DNA of 64,000 nucleotides from Candidatus Obscuribacterales bacterium (GCA_020050685.1 JAGVKG010000004.1:1-64000); one strand, 5' to 3'; numbered from the stretch's first letter, positions 45,801 to 55,606 are shown. The notes: generated from the letters alone by a model not told the origin. A program made the numbers and translations.

Positions 45801-47354
45801 ATGGTAGTTGAGTTGAAGACGCATAATAACAAAGCAGAACATTTGCAAGGACGCGCAGACCAAATCAAAAAAGGTGGCGCGCCGAAGTACCATCAAAAAT
45901 TGCAGGAAGAGAAAAAACTTTTCGCACGCGAACGTTTGCGTTTGTTGCTGGACCCTGGATTTGAAGTTGAAGATGGATTGTTTGCTAACAATCTCGAAGC
46001 GGATCTTCCGGCCGATGGTGTTGTTTGCGGCGTCGGTCAAATCGAAGGTCGCACTGTTTGCTATATGGCGAACGACTCAACTGTTAAAGCTGGTTCGTGG
46101 GGCTGGCGCACAGTCGAAAAAATTATTCGCATTCAAGAAACAGCCGCCAAATTACGCGTGCCGTTGATTTATTTAGTTGACTCGGCTGGTGCTCGCATCA
46201 CAGATCAAATTGAAATGTTCCCTGGTCGTCGCGGCGCCGGAAGGATTTTTCACAACCAAGTGCAACTGTCCGGATACATTCCGCAAATCTGTTTGCTCTT
46301 TGGACCATCAGCAGCTGGCGGTGCATACATTCCAGCATTTTGTGACATCGTGATTATGAACGAAGGTCGCGCTTCCATGTACTTGGGTTCGCCACGCATG
46401 GCAGAGATGGTGATTGGTGAGAAGGTCACGTTGGAAGAAATGGGTGGCGCGCGCATGCACTGCTCAGTGTCCGGTTGTGGTGATGTGCTCGTTAATTCGG
46501 AAGAAGAGGCAATCACACTTTGCAAAGACTATTTGCGTTACATGCCGCCAAACTGCGATGAGCCGGCACCGATTCTTGCCGCTGTTGAGCCAACGCATTA
46601 CGACAAAGGCATTGATGAGATAATCCCGGAAAAAGAAAATGTACCGTTTGATATGCATCACCTGATTGACCGGTTGGTTGATCACGGAACGTTCTTTGAA
46701 ATGAAGAAACTCTTCGCAGGAGAATTGATCACGGGATTTGCCAGAATTGGCGGTCGCCCAGTCGGCATTCTCGCTAATCAGCCAAAAGTAAAAGGTGGCG
46801 TTTTGTTTGTTGATTCAGCAGACAAGGGTGCGCGCTTTATGTGGTTGTGCCAAGCCTTCAACATTCCGCTTCTGTTCTTGGCAGATGTTCCTGGCTTTAT
46901 GATCGGTACCAAAGTTGAACGCGCTGGAATTATTCGTTCGGGCGCTAAGATGATCTCGGCGATGGCATCGGCGACAGTGCCGAAGATTTCCGTGATTGTG
47001 CGCAAAGCATATGGTGCAGGACTTTACGCCATGTGCGGACCAGCCTTCGAGCCGGACGCTTGCTTGGCATTGCCAACCGCATGTATTGCCGTAATGGGAC
47101 CGGAAGCTGCAGTCAACGCTGTCTACTACAACAAAATAATGGAACTGCCGGAAGCCGAGCGTCCAGCGTTTGTTGAACAGAAGCGCGAAGAATATCGCAA
47201 GGATGTCGATATTTCACGTCTGGCCTCCGAGCTGATTATTGATGGCATGGTGACTGGTGCAAACTTGCGTCAAGAATTGATCAGTCGATTCAACACTTAC
47301 GCAACTAAGGAAGTCACCGGCTTCAAGAAGAAGCAGGCTGTACTGCCAGTTTAG
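45801..47354 (+). CDS. Acyl-CoA carboxylase carboxyltransferase (beta) subunit
   Basis: The roughly 517-residue carboxyltransferase has both halves of the fold. ARERLRLLLDPGFEVEDG and a central LVDSAGARITDQIEMFPGRRGAGRIFHNQ occur in the N-half; GKRPVGI-type ARIGGRPVGILANQPKVKGG and ADVPGFMIGTKVERAGIIRSGAKM in the C-half (both shortened). This resembles propionyl-CoA or methylcrotonyl-CoA carboxylase beta, which carries biotin-bound carboxyl to acyl-CoA. The biotin carboxylase/BCCP subunit is not in the window. ATG at 45801 follows GGGAACAGG; a frame extension to ATG 45753 lacks a ribosome site. Confidence 0.9.
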   Translation: MVVELKTHNNKAEHLQGRADQIKKGGAPKYHQKLQEEKKLFARERLRLLLDPGFEVEDGLFANNLEADLPADGVVCGVGQIEGRTVCYMANDSTVKAGSWGWRTVEKIIRIQETAAKLRVPLIYLVDSAGARITDQIEMFPGRRGAGRIFHNQVQLSGYIPQICLLFGPSAAGGAYIPAFCDIVIMNEGRASMYLGSPRMAEMVIGEKVTLEEMGGARMHCSVSGCGDVLVNSEEEAITLCKDYLRYMPPNCDEPAPILAAVEPTHYDKGIDEIIPEKENVPFDMHHLIDRLVDHGTFFEMKKLFAGELITGFARIGGRPVGILANQPKVKGGVLFVDSADKGARFMWLCQAFNIPLLFLADVPGFMIGTKVERAGIIRSGAKMISAMASATVPKISVIVRKAYGAGLYAMCGPAFEPDACLALPTACIAVMGPEAAVNAVYYNKIMELPEAERPAFVEQKREEYRKDVDISRLASELIIDGMVTGANLRQELISRFNTYATKEVTGFKKKQAVLPV

Positions 47355-47358
47355 CCTG

Positions 47359-49020
47359 GTGAATAATTCAAAGGGTACAAGTCTGAGTTCCATTTTGAAT
47401 TCCTTTTGGAATTCTTGGGCAAATGCTGACCCACGATTGGTAGCTGCTTTACTGATTTGTGCTGGCATGCTTTCCTTCCTGCCATTTCTTGGCGGATGGC
47501 GCCTTATCGATCCAAGCGATGCTTGGTATGCCGAAGGCGCGCGTGAAATGGTGGCGCTGGGAAATTATTTGACGCCGCATCTCAACTACGAGCCTTGGTT
47601 GGAAAAGCCAATCATGATTTTCTGGCTTACGTGCGCTTCCTACAAACTTTTAGGAGTAAACGAATTTGCTGCCAGGCTGCCGTCAGCACTTTCGGCAATT
47701 GCGCTCATTGCCCTTGTTTTTAATTTCGCGAGAAAATATATTCAGCAGCGTGTAGCAATATTTGCGGCAATGATACTTTTATCTAGTCCATTGTTTTGTG
47801 TGGTCGGGCACATGTCTCAAACGGACATGCCGTTAACACTGTTTGTCTTTGCTGCCTTGAGCTTTGCCTTTGACGCGCTGAGGAGTGGGCAAACCAAAGA
47901 CAATTTTTCTTGGATTGGTTTTTACGTTGCATGCGGTCTTGCGGTGCTTACAAAAGGTCCAATCGGTTTTGCTCTGCCATCGATAATTGTCGTGGCATAC
48001 ATATTGTGGACGAATCAAACGAAAGTTGACATTTGGAATGCGGTGAAAAGGCTCAACCCGGTGATTGGCTTGGGAATCACCTTGCTAGTTGCTGCTCCCT
48101 GGTTCGTAGTGGAAAACATCGCTACGCAAGGGGCATTCTTCCGTGAGTTTTTCGTTCGCCAAAATTTGGATCGCGTCACCGGGCATTTGGATCATGTAAT
48201 GCCGGCTTGGTTTTACCTGCCAATTTTTCTTGGCGGATTCTTCCCCTGGTCCATCTGCCTATTAAGTAATTTCGCATTGGTGAAGAAATTATTCCTGCGT
48301 CGTTTCAGCCTATCGCCGCGAACACAGTTGATCACATTTTGTCTGATGGCGTCAGGAATTATCATCTGCACATTTGCTGGAATTCCCAGCAAGCTGCCTA
48401 CCTATATATTGCCTGCGTGGCCATTTTTGGCAATCTCTGCGGCCGGCGTTCTGGACCTTATGCAGAAATTGAAAGTTAAAAGACCACTTTTAGTTTCGAC
48501 GATTATTGTGCAAATTGGCGCCCTTGGAGCCCTAGGGTTTTTGCTCTATTTCGCGAACAAAGTTTCTCCTGCATTTGTACCGATTGTCTGCGGCGCAGCC
48601 GTAATGTTCTTAGCCTTTCTTCCCGCGACAATTTTTGCTAAGTGTAATCTGCTTTCCCGAGGCATTGCCAGCCTTACAATTGTTTCTGTAATCGGCTGTG
48701 CAGTTCTCGTGCCCTTTAGTCTGAAGACCTACAGTCGAGTTTATCAAAAAGGACAATACAGACTTGTAGATTACGCCAAACAAGCCAATTTGGATTTAGC
48801 AGTATTTGGTCGCTACTCGCCTGGCTATTTGTTCTATTACCACAAGCCAATTCCCATGATTCATTACTACGAGAAGGCTGTTCAATATGTAATTGATCAT
48901 AAGCAATGTGCATTCATTGCTAAGGCAGACAGAATTCCCCTGCTCACTCGTGTCGGATTTAGTGTTCAGGTATTGAAGCGAGAAGGAAATTGGTGTCTTC
49001 TTATGGTTTCTAACAACTGA
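47359..49020 (+). CDS. GT39-type membrane glycosyltransferase (ArnT/PMT-like)
   Basis: The 553-residue protein begins at GTG, four bases after the carboxylase stop. About 11-12 helices are predicted. DPSDAWYAEGAREMVALGNYLTPHLNYEPWLEKP in the first external loop (residues of about 50-83, shortened) has the acidic and basic residues of polyprenyl-phosphate sugar transferases. ArnT homologues move 4-amino-arabinose or other sugars to lipid A; the real acceptor is unknown. C-terminal domain is small and soluble. Confidence 0.85.
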   Translation: MNNSKGTSLSSILNSFWNSWANADPRLVAALLICAGMLSFLPFLGGWRLIDPSDAWYAEGAREMVALGNYLTPHLNYEPWLEKPIMIFWLTCASYKLLGVNEFAARLPSALSAIALIALVFNFARKYIQQRVAIFAAMILLSSPLFCVVGHMSQTDMPLTLFVFAALSFAFDALRSGQTKDNFSWIGFYVACGLAVLTKGPIGFALPSIIVVAYILWTNQTKVDIWNAVKRLNPVIGLGITLLVAAPWFVVENIATQGAFFREFFVRQNLDRVTGHLDHVMPAWFYLPIFLGGFFPWSICLLSNFALVKKLFLRRFSLSPRTQLITFCLMASGIIICTFAGIPSKLPTYILPAWPFLAISAAGVLDLMQKLKVKRPLLVSTIIVQIGALGALGFLLYFANKVSPAFVPIVCGAAVMFLAFLPATIFAKCNLLSRGIASLTIVSVIGCAVLVPFSLKTYSRVYQKGQYRLVDYAKQANLDLAVFGRYSPGYLFYYHKPIPMIHYYEKAVQYVIDHKQCAFIAKADRIPLLTRVGFSVQVLKREGNWCLLMVSNN

Positions 49021-49040
49021 ACAAGCTGCTTGCTCAGTTG

Positions 49041-49460
49041 TTAGGCAAGCAGACAACGAACATCAACTTTAAAATGTTCAGATAACTTGAGAGCATTTGT
49101 CTTGCTGAGATGTCGGTTGTGTGACAGAAATGCCGACAAATTCGCTCTGTCCATTCCGAGCTCAGCCGCCAGAGCTGTTTGATTCAATTTGTGCTCCTTC
49201 ATTAAGGCTTCAACTAATTCCTGTGGGGTGCACTTAGCTGGTGCATAATATTTTGATTCATATTCACGAATCAGAATGGTTAATATCTTGAGATATCCGG
49301 CTTCCGAAATGGAAAGTTTTTTTCGTGGATGAGTTAGCTCTTTCATGATTTCTATTGCGGCATCAAGCTTACTTTCAGAGTTGATAGGCAGCAAAGGAAA
49401 ACGCTTAATTAGGCGCAAATATTCTTTTGGTGTGTCGATTACTGCGCTCATGGTTTCCAC
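49041..49460 (-). CDS. higA: HTH antitoxin, HigA-like
   Basis: The 139-residue protein contains a C-terminal XRE helix-turn-helix (LNQTALAAELGMDRANLSAFLSHNR, shortened) preceded by a helical region typical of HigA antitoxins with a leading DUF-like portion. It overlaps the toxin gene by 13 bp, and both are read from the same minus-strand promoter region. Confidence 0.87.
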   Translation of the reverse strand: METMSAVIDTPKEYLRLIKRFPLLPINSESKLDAAIEIMKELTHPRKKLSISEAGYLKILTILIREYESKYYAPAKCTPQELVEALMKEHKLNQTALAAELGMDRANLSAFLSHNRHLSKTNALKLSEHFKVDVRCLLA

Positions 49461-49729
49461 CTATCGTATTGTTCGTGTGTCATGATCTCGTGAATGTTTA
49501 GTTCTTGATTTGGATAAGCAATGGTTGTGATCAGCCTGTAACTGTTTCCTTTGATGTTAAACACGACCCAGCCTTTGATGTCTTCCGCCGATGGAAATGA
49601 ATTCTGAACATCTATTACCTTTGTCCATGCGGCAGCTCGTGTAATCTCAATCCATCGATTCAGTGGAGCCCGACAATCAGGATATTTAGCCTGGAAATGC
49701 CTAACTGCTTTCAGGTTGTTAATGTCCAT
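49448..49729 (-). CDS. higB: HigB-family mRNA interferase toxin
   Basis: The 93-residue protein beginning MDINNLKAVRHFQAKYPDCRAPL matches HigB (RelE superfamily) with its LNRWIEITRAAAW, FNIKGNSYRLIT core and HEQYDRW tail, which includes the late basic and aromatic catalytic residues. It cleaves mRNA in the ribosome. The toxin precedes the antitoxin, normal for higBA. The ATG at 49729 is preferred over an upstream TTG. Confidence 0.9.
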   Translation of the reverse strand: MDINNLKAVRHFQAKYPDCRAPLNRWIEITRAAAWTKVIDVQNSFPSAEDIKGWVVFNIKGNSYRLITTIAYPNQELNIHEIMTHEQYDRWKP

Positions 49730-49758
49730 TTGACCATCTTTCCTCGACAATCATAATT

Positions 49759-49791
49759 GTGTCATATTGACACGATTATGTCAAGGTGACA
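49759..49791. promoter_or_regulatory. Twin operator of higBA
   Basis: Two perfect inverted repeats occur here: GTGTCA-TAT-TGACAC (49759-49773) and TGTCA-AGG-TGACA (49779-49791). Their centres are 19 bp apart, about two helical turns, so HigA dimers could bind side by side. A minus-strand TTGACA lies within the second repeat, so binding would block RNA polymerase. Confidence 0.7.
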
Positions 49792-49827
49792 CGTTTTGGA
49801 TGTGATTGGTGTGGTTGCAGGCCAAAT

Positions 49828-52596
49828 TCAGTGTACAGTGGAAAGGCTGCCGTTATGTGTGCCCGAGATGTTTTTCTTGGCTGGAAGACTGAGAACTCTG
49901 TATTTGCCAGGCAACTTAGAATATTGTTCGAGAATGGACTTGCGGATCAAATTGTAGTGTTCAATTTCTACGGTATGTGATGCAACCTTCCGCTCGTTGC
50001 TCAGGTGGGCAAATGATTGCTTAAACCACGTTTGGGCAAGTGCGCCATTGTTTCTGCGGAGGCATAATTCTGCAACGTCGGCGGAAAGTTTTGCTAGTGC
50101 AAGTTGCCTTGATGCGTAGATTCGTTCTTTGCTTAGTGTAGAAGTGCGAGGTAGCGGCCAGCATGTTCCGACAAGGCACGGCTCCTCGAAGGATGGAAAA
50201 ACAGGAGCGCATACTGTGGGTTCGACTCTCTCTGAACCGTCGGTTGCTTTGTATGGTATAGGATCTCTTGCCCCGATCAGTCGAGAAGTCACTGTTCCGG
50301 CCGTATTTACTCCTTGAATAATTGTGGTGTCACCACCCTGAGGTCCAATTGTCCCGTTGGTTGATTGCATTAGTATCAGGGTGTCATCCTCCGGTACTTG
50401 AACATAGGCTCGTTCATAAATACCACTCGAATTGTTATCATACGAAATCGCGTCTGGCCTTGAAACAGAAGCAATTAGGTCTTTGGTTGTCTGTTCAGCT
50501 TTATCTTGCCTTCCAGTATTGGCATAGATAGAAGCCAACTCGTAAAGGTCAGCGAATGTATCTTGACCTAACCAATACGATTGTCTAAATTTGTCTGGCA
50601 CTGTAGGCTTTAGAATCGCTTCTGCTTCTTTGTATCGCTTGGCTGTTAGATACAATTGTGTGAGCTTTCTTGAGACCATCCTTTCTTGCCATTCAGTGTG
50701 ACAGTTGTTCCAAAATTCATTATAGAGATCGATTGCGCGCTCGGGATGTCCTAATTTGATCTCGAGATCTGCGAGTCTATCTATATCATTTGCGGCTTCG
50801 TAAAATTCAGAAGTAGTCGAGGCAAAAGACTTAACCTTGGTCGGTTGTTTCTCTATCAAGGAAGTATCGGGAGGGCTAAATCCGAAGGGATCAGTTTTCT
50901 TTGATGTGTCTAGAACATCAAAAGCAATTTGATCAGTTGATTTGTCGACCACACTTGGAGTGGATGAATCCGATAGCTTTGGGAAATACTTCAGCACAAG
51001 CATTGAGTAATAAGATTCTGCTTGTGAAAGTTGATTTTGATCTTCGTATGATGCGCCTAACAAGCGAAGTGTCTTCTGCACTTCTTTGTCGCTTGCTTTA
51101 ATAGTATTCAACCGCACAAGGCGCAAATTCAATAACTCTATGGCCTTAGTGTAGTTTTTCTGTGAAAGGTAATGCGATGCAAGATCTTCCAGATCATTGG
51201 CAAACAATAGTCTGTCATCGCCTTTGAAGTCTCGTTCAACTGCTTCTGCTAGCATTACTTCTGCTTCGTTCGGCCTATTTTCCAGTGAGTACACATCTGT
51301 GAGATTTTGTCTTACTGTGCGTGCAATAGGATCGTGTAATTTGACCCTTATGGCAAGCGCCCGCTTAAGCAAATCTTCTGCCTGCGAATATTCTTTGTGC
51401 CTTACATAAAATGAAGCGACATGACTCAAGCAGTTAGCCATGTCAGGGTCATCTATTTCCTTTCCGTTTTCATATCTTGCCATCAATTTCTTGTAGGTGT
51501 CTTCCGCTTCTTTGAGTTTTCCTTGCTTAACTAGGACAGCTTCCAGATCATGTAAGGTTTCTAGCGTTTTGGGATTTAAGGCCCCGATGGTTTGTATTTG
51601 TAATGAGAGAAGTTCTCGATTAGCAGTCTCAGCAGTTGAAAAACTATTTTGCGCCATGGCAAATGAAAGGTACGATTGTAAAAGATGGCCAACCAGTTCG
51701 TTATTGGGCCCGTACGCATTTCTTGCGGCGGAAATTGCATTCTTGTATAAGTTGTTTGCACGATCACGAGCTCCATGGTTGGCATAAATTTTGGCAGTAG
51801 TTGCTAAATCGGAAGTCAATTCAGCCATAAAGAAATCAAGATTTGGAAGTTCTGGTGGTAACCATGCCGATTTGGAGCCGGGTGTATTTATCCTGACGAA
51901 AATTGCTTTTTCAAAACAGTCCGCTGCTTGCAAATATCTATGCTGCATGTAATAACAATCACCGAGCCAATTAAAATCGGTGGCTCTGTTACTTTTCTCT
52001 TCAAATAAATTTCCGCCATCCATTGTTGTAAGCTTGGAAAAGATTTTTGTAGCAAGCGGGTATTTGCGCTTGCCGTAGTAACGCATGCCAATTTCTCTTA
52101 GCTCAGCAAGTGTGCCAGTAACTCTCTTGCCATTTTCAATAACGTTGTAGGCAAAATTGAACTGGATAGCAACGGACTCTGGTGCGCCGTTTGGCAGAGG
52201 GCGAAATGGTGCTGATTGTCGCACTGCTCTCAGTGCGGCTTGTCCTGCTGCGGGATTTGGGAGGACAGTATCCGCCGAAGGCGCCAAACGCAGTTGTGAG
52301 ATGTGACCGTCCGCATGTATATCAAACAGTACCTGAATGTTGCGTGACAGTTCATCCTTGGGTGCATTCCAGACCTTTTTAATGCGCTTCTGGATATCAG
52401 CCATATAAGGACCAAAGTCGACTTCCGCTTTTGCCGGCTTGCTATTTGATTTGGCTTCCTCTGGCTTATTGGGATGAAAGCCGTATGCTGGAAGCCCAGG
52501 CTGCTCGCCCTCGGCTTGCGCTCGTCCGGGAGCCTGCGTGCTAAGCAAGCTCAATAATATGAATGTTGAGGCTAACCAGGCATGCTGTTGGCGCAT
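49828..52596 (-). CDS. Large TonB-C/TPR protein carrying the NTAGT motif
   Basis: The longest frame starts at 52695. The ATG at 52596 gives a protein of about 922 residues with a signal peptide ending near PGRAQA. A TonB C-terminal-like domain (KVWNAPKDELSRNIQVLFDIHADG) sits near the start of the mature protein. About 15 TPR-like helices follow. Residues 784-802 of the longest frame read GPQGGDTTIIQGVNTAGTV, the motif that begins the mature form of two small membrane proteins encoded divergently 5 kb away. The C-terminal 100 residues return to TPR helices. Third gene of a minus-strand set. Role inferred: periplasmic scaffold that may recruit or mimic those small proteins. Confidence 0.75.
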   Translation of the reverse strand: MRQQHAWLASTFILLSLLSTQAPGRAQAEGEQPGLPAYGFHPNKPEEAKSNSKPAKAEVDFGPYMADIQKRIKKVWNAPKDELSRNIQVLFDIHADGHISQLRLAPSADTVLPNPAAGQAALRAVRQSAPFRPLPNGAPESVAIQFNFAYNVIENGKRVTGTLAELREIGMRYYGKRKYPLATKIFSKLTTMDGGNLFEEKSNRATDFNWLGDCYYMQHRYLQAADCFEKAIFVRINTPGSKSAWLPPELPNLDFFMAELTSDLATTAKIYANHGARDRANNLYKNAISAARNAYGPNNELVGHLLQSYLSFAMAQNSFSTAETANRELLSLQIQTIGALNPKTLETLHDLEAVLVKQGKLKEAEDTYKKLMARYENGKEIDDPDMANCLSHVASFYVRHKEYSQAEDLLKRALAIRVKLHDPIARTVRQNLTDVYSLENRPNEAEVMLAEAVERDFKGDDRLLFANDLEDLASHYLSQKNYTKAIELLNLRLVRLNTIKASDKEVQKTLRLLGASYEDQNQLSQAESYYSMLVLKYFPKLSDSSTPSVVDKSTDQIAFDVLDTSKKTDPFGFSPPDTSLIEKQPTKVKSFASTTSEFYEAANDIDRLADLEIKLGHPERAIDLYNEFWNNCHTEWQERMVSRKLTQLYLTAKRYKEAEAILKPTVPDKFRQSYWLGQDTFADLYELASIYANTGRQDKAEQTTKDLIASVSRPDAISYDNNSSGIYERAYVQVPEDDTLILMQSTNGTIGPQGGDTTIIQGVNTAGTVTSRLIGARDPIPYKATDGSERVEPTVCAPVFPSFEEPCLVGTCWPLPRTSTLSKERIYASRQLALAKLSADVAELCLRRNNGALAQTWFKQSFAHLSNERKVASHTVEIEHYNLIRKSILEQYSKLPGKYRVLSLPAKKNISGTHNGSLSTVH

Positions 52597-52710
52597 AGTG
52601 CGGCAAGTACCAAACAAATTAGTTTTGATCTCTTTAGTAATATGTGCGGAAAAAGTGCGTAAGCCCATTCTGCTCGGATCACTTGAGCTTGTCAAGTAAA
52701 ATGTAAACGT

Positions 52711-53232
52711 TCATGATTCAAGATAGCCACAGGCTTTGTTTGGATCAATTGGTGGCAATGGCTCAATGGGCTTTTTGGACGCCAGTATCGCTGAAATAAC
52801 CAGAGCCATAATCGCTCCTGTAATCGAGCCGAATAAAAAGATGTGAGCTTGGCTGGAGAGCAAAAGCGCGAGCCTACCACCAATCAATAGTCCGGCAATC
52901 AGCGCTGATGCAAACTTAGCTTGCGGACTAAATTTCTCAAGCGTTGAAAGTGCATAGAAAACACCAAGAAATGTTCCCAATGCCGAGCCGAATCGGGCGG
53001 CGCCAAGAAAGGTGAAGTTGTGCCAGCTGATCACAGCATCAATAATTGAGGCATGATTGTCCGTCGTTGCGCTTATCTGATTTGACAGTTGAGGAATGAC
53101 TGGCAGACCACTACCAAAATTTCTCATCCAATCCAAAACATCCCAAAGCAAAGCCATGATGATCACAAAGCCTGTGGTAATCAGAAGAACACGTGCAATT
53201 GCAATTATTGGTTCAATAAGATAGTTTCTCAT
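52711..53232 (-). CDS. Small polytopic membrane protein
   Basis: The 173-residue protein has four predicted helices: about residues 10-30, 72-93, 106-125 and 130-148. The loop between the first two is long, polar and periplasmic. A short proline-rich cytoplasmic tail ends DPNKACGYLES. It shares four bases (ATGA) with the preceding TPR membrane gene and precedes the TonB-C/TPR gene by a short gap. No family recognised. Confidence 0.65.
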   Translation of the reverse strand: MRNYLIEPIIAIARVLLITTGFVIIMALLWDVLDWMRNFGSGLPVIPQLSNQISATTDNHASIIDAVISWHNFTFLGAARFGSALGTFLGVFYALSTLEKFSPQAKFASALIAGLLIGGRLALLLSSQAHIFLFGSITGAIMALVISAILASKKPIEPLPPIDPNKACGYLES

Positions 53233-54467
53233 TTCTTTTCCTCCACAGAGTCACTCTCCTGCTTTATGTGTATCTGTGTAAGTACAATTTTTGCTAGATT
53301 GTTTTTTGGATCCATGCTCAATACCTTTTGCGCCAAACTTCTTGCTTGTTCATCAAGTCCAAGCTGATGAGACAATTGCGCGCAGGCGCTCAAGGAATTT
53401 GCGTCTTGGTTGCTTAAATGTGTGGCAGTAGAAAGGGTATCAATTGCTTCTTGTTTTTTGCCGTCTTGCAAAAATAGCTGAGTAAGATAAATGTATGATT
53501 GGGGATTATGTGGCGCAAGTCTTGTGCATTGTGTCAGCAGTCTGATTGCCTCAGGGTTTTGGTGCTTGGCGATGTAGACGCAAGATAGTCCAAGTTTTGC
53601 TTCAACAAGATCAGGTTTGACTAATAGCGCTTTTAGCCAATCTCGTTCTGCTTGATCGATATTCCCCAAATTGTATTCGCAACGCGCCAGCTGATCCCAC
53701 GCCATGGCAAAAGTTGGATCGGTCGCGGCTGATGCTCGGAAGTGTTTCTTGGCGCTGAGATAATCAGAACTTGCAAATGATTTGCGTCCAAGATTGTATT
53801 CAGAATTTACAAAAGTCTTGCGCGCTAAAAACGAAACCAAGCTGATTACGATAATTGCCGAGAGCAGGAGTCTCATTTTTGCAATACGCAGGTAGAGCTT
53901 CTTCACTGCTCCAGTTTCAGATAATGGCAGCACGAGAAATTGCAGACCGTTGGGAACGAAACCAAAAACTCTGCTGGATACATGCCATATTAAGGAACGA
54001 AACTCCGGCAATAGAAATAAATATGATGGCAAATGCACAGGCTCTAGTTTCTCACCAGCTCTTTTGACATAAAGAGTGAAGCGTAATACCGGTGCTTTGA
54101 GAAAAAATGCGCGTGCAAATATTTTTTGTTGCTCAGTGCCCATCGCGGAAATTGATTGCCACGCTATGACTTTGCCGAAGCGCCAGAGTTTTATTCCATT
54201 GCCATCAATAATAATTGGGCCAGTGAGAATTCGAATGATGTGAATAAGACCAAGGAATCCGCAAAACCAGAGTACCAATGCTGTGAGCCATAGACCGACA
54301 AGACGCATGGCCCAAATGCCTAAACTGGGAGCAATCGGGAAAAGTGAAAAGGCGTCTGGAATGCACATGAGCGTGGCAATTGTGCAAGAACTGCCGAGCG
54401 CAAGCTTCACTAACGCTTTGGGATTTGAACTAAGTTGGTAGGGTCCGAAGTTGTTCACGTGTGGCAA
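53229..54467 (-). CDS. Membrane protein with PH-like domain and C-terminal TPRs
   Basis: The 412-residue protein has hydrophobic helices at about residues 25-45, 48-85 and 200-218. The segment of about 85-150 (IIIDGNGIKLWRFGKVIAWQSISAMG) resembles a bacterial PH-like beta domain on the cytoplasmic face. After the last helix come five TPR units up to about 400, predicted periplasmic. Start is TTG at 54467 or GTG at 54458; ribosome site weak. First gene of the minus-strand set that faces the small-protein operon. Confidence 0.65.
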   Translation of the reverse strand: MPHVNNFGPYQLSSNPKALVKLALGSSCTIATLMCIPDAFSLFPIAPSLGIWAMRLVGLWLTALVLWFCGFLGLIHIIRILTGPIIIDGNGIKLWRFGKVIAWQSISAMGTEQQKIFARAFFLKAPVLRFTLYVKRAGEKLEPVHLPSYLFLLPEFRSLIWHVSSRVFGFVPNGLQFLVLPLSETGAVKKLYLRIAKMRLLLSAIIVISLVSFLARKTFVNSEYNLGRKSFASSDYLSAKKHFRASAATDPTFAMAWDQLARCEYNLGNIDQAERDWLKALLVKPDLVEAKLGLSCVYIAKHQNPEAIRLLTQCTRLAPHNPQSYIYLTQLFLQDGKKQEAIDTLSTATHLSNQDANSLSACAQLSHQLGLDEQARSLAQKVLSMDPKNNLAKIVLTQIHIKQESDSVEEKK

Positions 54468-54601
54468 TTCATCAGAGTGGATTCGCTAGTAAGGTGTGGT
54501 CGCAAGATTTCTATGGACAAGATTCCTATATAAAGGATTCGGCTATTCTGTCTGAGTGAAATTGGCTTGTCAATTCGCGTGCCTATCGCCTCAAGCTTAA
54601 C

Positions 54602-54630
54602 TTGACAACCAGCAAAAGTTGCATAATAAT
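54602..54630 (+). promoter_or_regulatory. Promoter of the NTAGT small-protein operon
   Basis: TTGACA (54602-54607) and AATAAT (54625-54630) are 17 bp apart. The transcript would have a leader of about 150 nt before the ATG at 54792. The rest of the 324-bp gap between the divergent gene sets (54468-54791) shows no gene. Confidence 0.55.
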
Positions 54631-54791
54631 TTGGGCTACGGTCCTTTTGACCGTGTACTCGTCCGATTTACTACGTCCGACAAATCAACCGGCAAATTAG
54701 TGTGAAAACGCGTGCTTTGGCACATGTTTTTTCGGTGGCTTGCCATTCAAAACATTTTGGACCGATCCGTTTGGTTCAAGTAGGAGATACT

Positions 54792-55190
54792 ATGGCTTCT
54801 AATTGGCAGAAGTTATTTTTCGTTGGCCTTGGCGCTATTAATTCAGCATTTTGTTTGCCTGCATTTGCGCAAAATCCGGCTGGACCAATTGGTCCGCAGG
54901 GTTTGGATACAAATGTAATCGAAGGTATTAACACCGCCGGTACTGTGCGTGTAAACATGTTGGCTAACTTTGAGTCGTTGGTAAACATTACTGCAAACGG
55001 TGCTGAGGTAATTGGAATCATTTGGGCAAGTATTTTGTTGGTTTCGGTCTACCGTTGCATGACGAAGAATGCACGTCAGGATAAGAAAAGACTTGCGTTT
55101 GGTATTTCAATTTTTGCGTTGGCGCTGGCAATTCCAGGATTGGTCAACTGGCTTCTGGCCTCCGCTCGCGATGCGAATCTGTTTTCTTAG
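54792..55190 (+). CDS. Secreted two-helix membrane protein, paralogue A (pilin-like topology)
   Basis: TAGGAGATACT fixes the ATG at 54792. The 132-residue precursor has a signal peptide cleaved after FA at residue 26, leaving Q27 first. The mature N-terminus GPIGPQGLDTNVIEGINTAGTV (residues 31-52, motif core QGLDTNVIEGINTAGTV) is the shared motif. Two helices, about 69-90 (GAEVIGIIWASILLV) and 102-124 (AFGISIFALALAIPGLVNW), are joined by a basic loop. The tail is ARDANLFS. Signal peptide, glutamine start and helix-loop-helix resemble VirB2/TrbC pilins, but no homology is proven. Confidence 0.7.
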   Translation: MASNWQKLFFVGLGAINSAFCLPAFAQNPAGPIGPQGLDTNVIEGINTAGTVRVNMLANFESLVNITANGAEVIGIIWASILLVSVYRCMTKNARQDKKRLAFGISIFALALAIPGLVNWLLASARDANLFS

Positions 55191-55202
55191 GGGGAGTATT
55201 CA

Positions 55203-55595
55203 ATGATTATTCAACGAAAGAGATTTTCTTTGGCTGGTGTTTGTGCGCTATGTGCAATTATTTCATTGGGTGTTCCCGCACTTGCTCAATACACAGGAAC
55301 CCAAGGAGTTGATATGACTGTAATTCAAGGTGTCAACACCGCAGGAACAATACGCGTAAATAATCTTGGCTGTCTGGAAGCATTGATCAATATTATTGCT
55401 AATGGCACACAGGTGGTCGGCATCATTTGGGCCTCCGTTATTCTGGTTACCGTGAGGCGGTGCATGAAGAATAGTTCGCGAAAGGCGAAAGTTCGATTAG
55501 TAATTGGTTTAGTAGTACTTGCAATTGCATTGAGTACGCCGGCGATGTTCAATTGGCTTGTCGCCAGTGCGCGCGATGCGAATTTGTTTAGTTAG
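55203..55595 (+). CDS. Secreted two-helix membrane protein, paralogue B
   Basis: The 130-residue protein is a clear paralogue of the preceding one: signal peptide with cleavage after LA at residue 28, mature start QYTGTQGVDMTVIQGVNTAG, TM1 QVVGIIWASVILVTV, a basic loop RRCMKNSSRKAK, TM2 VIGLVVLAIALSTPAMFNW and the identical tail SARDANLFS. GGGGAG upstream is the ribosome site; the gene follows paralogue A after 12 bp. Confidence 0.7.
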   Translation: MIIQRKRFSLAGVCALCAIISLGVPALAQYTGTQGVDMTVIQGVNTAGTIRVNNLGCLEALINIIANGTQVVGIIWASVILVTVRRCMKNSSRKAKVRLVIGLVVLAIALSTPAMFNWLVASARDANLFS

Positions 55596-55606
55596 TGGTG
55601 ATTGCT

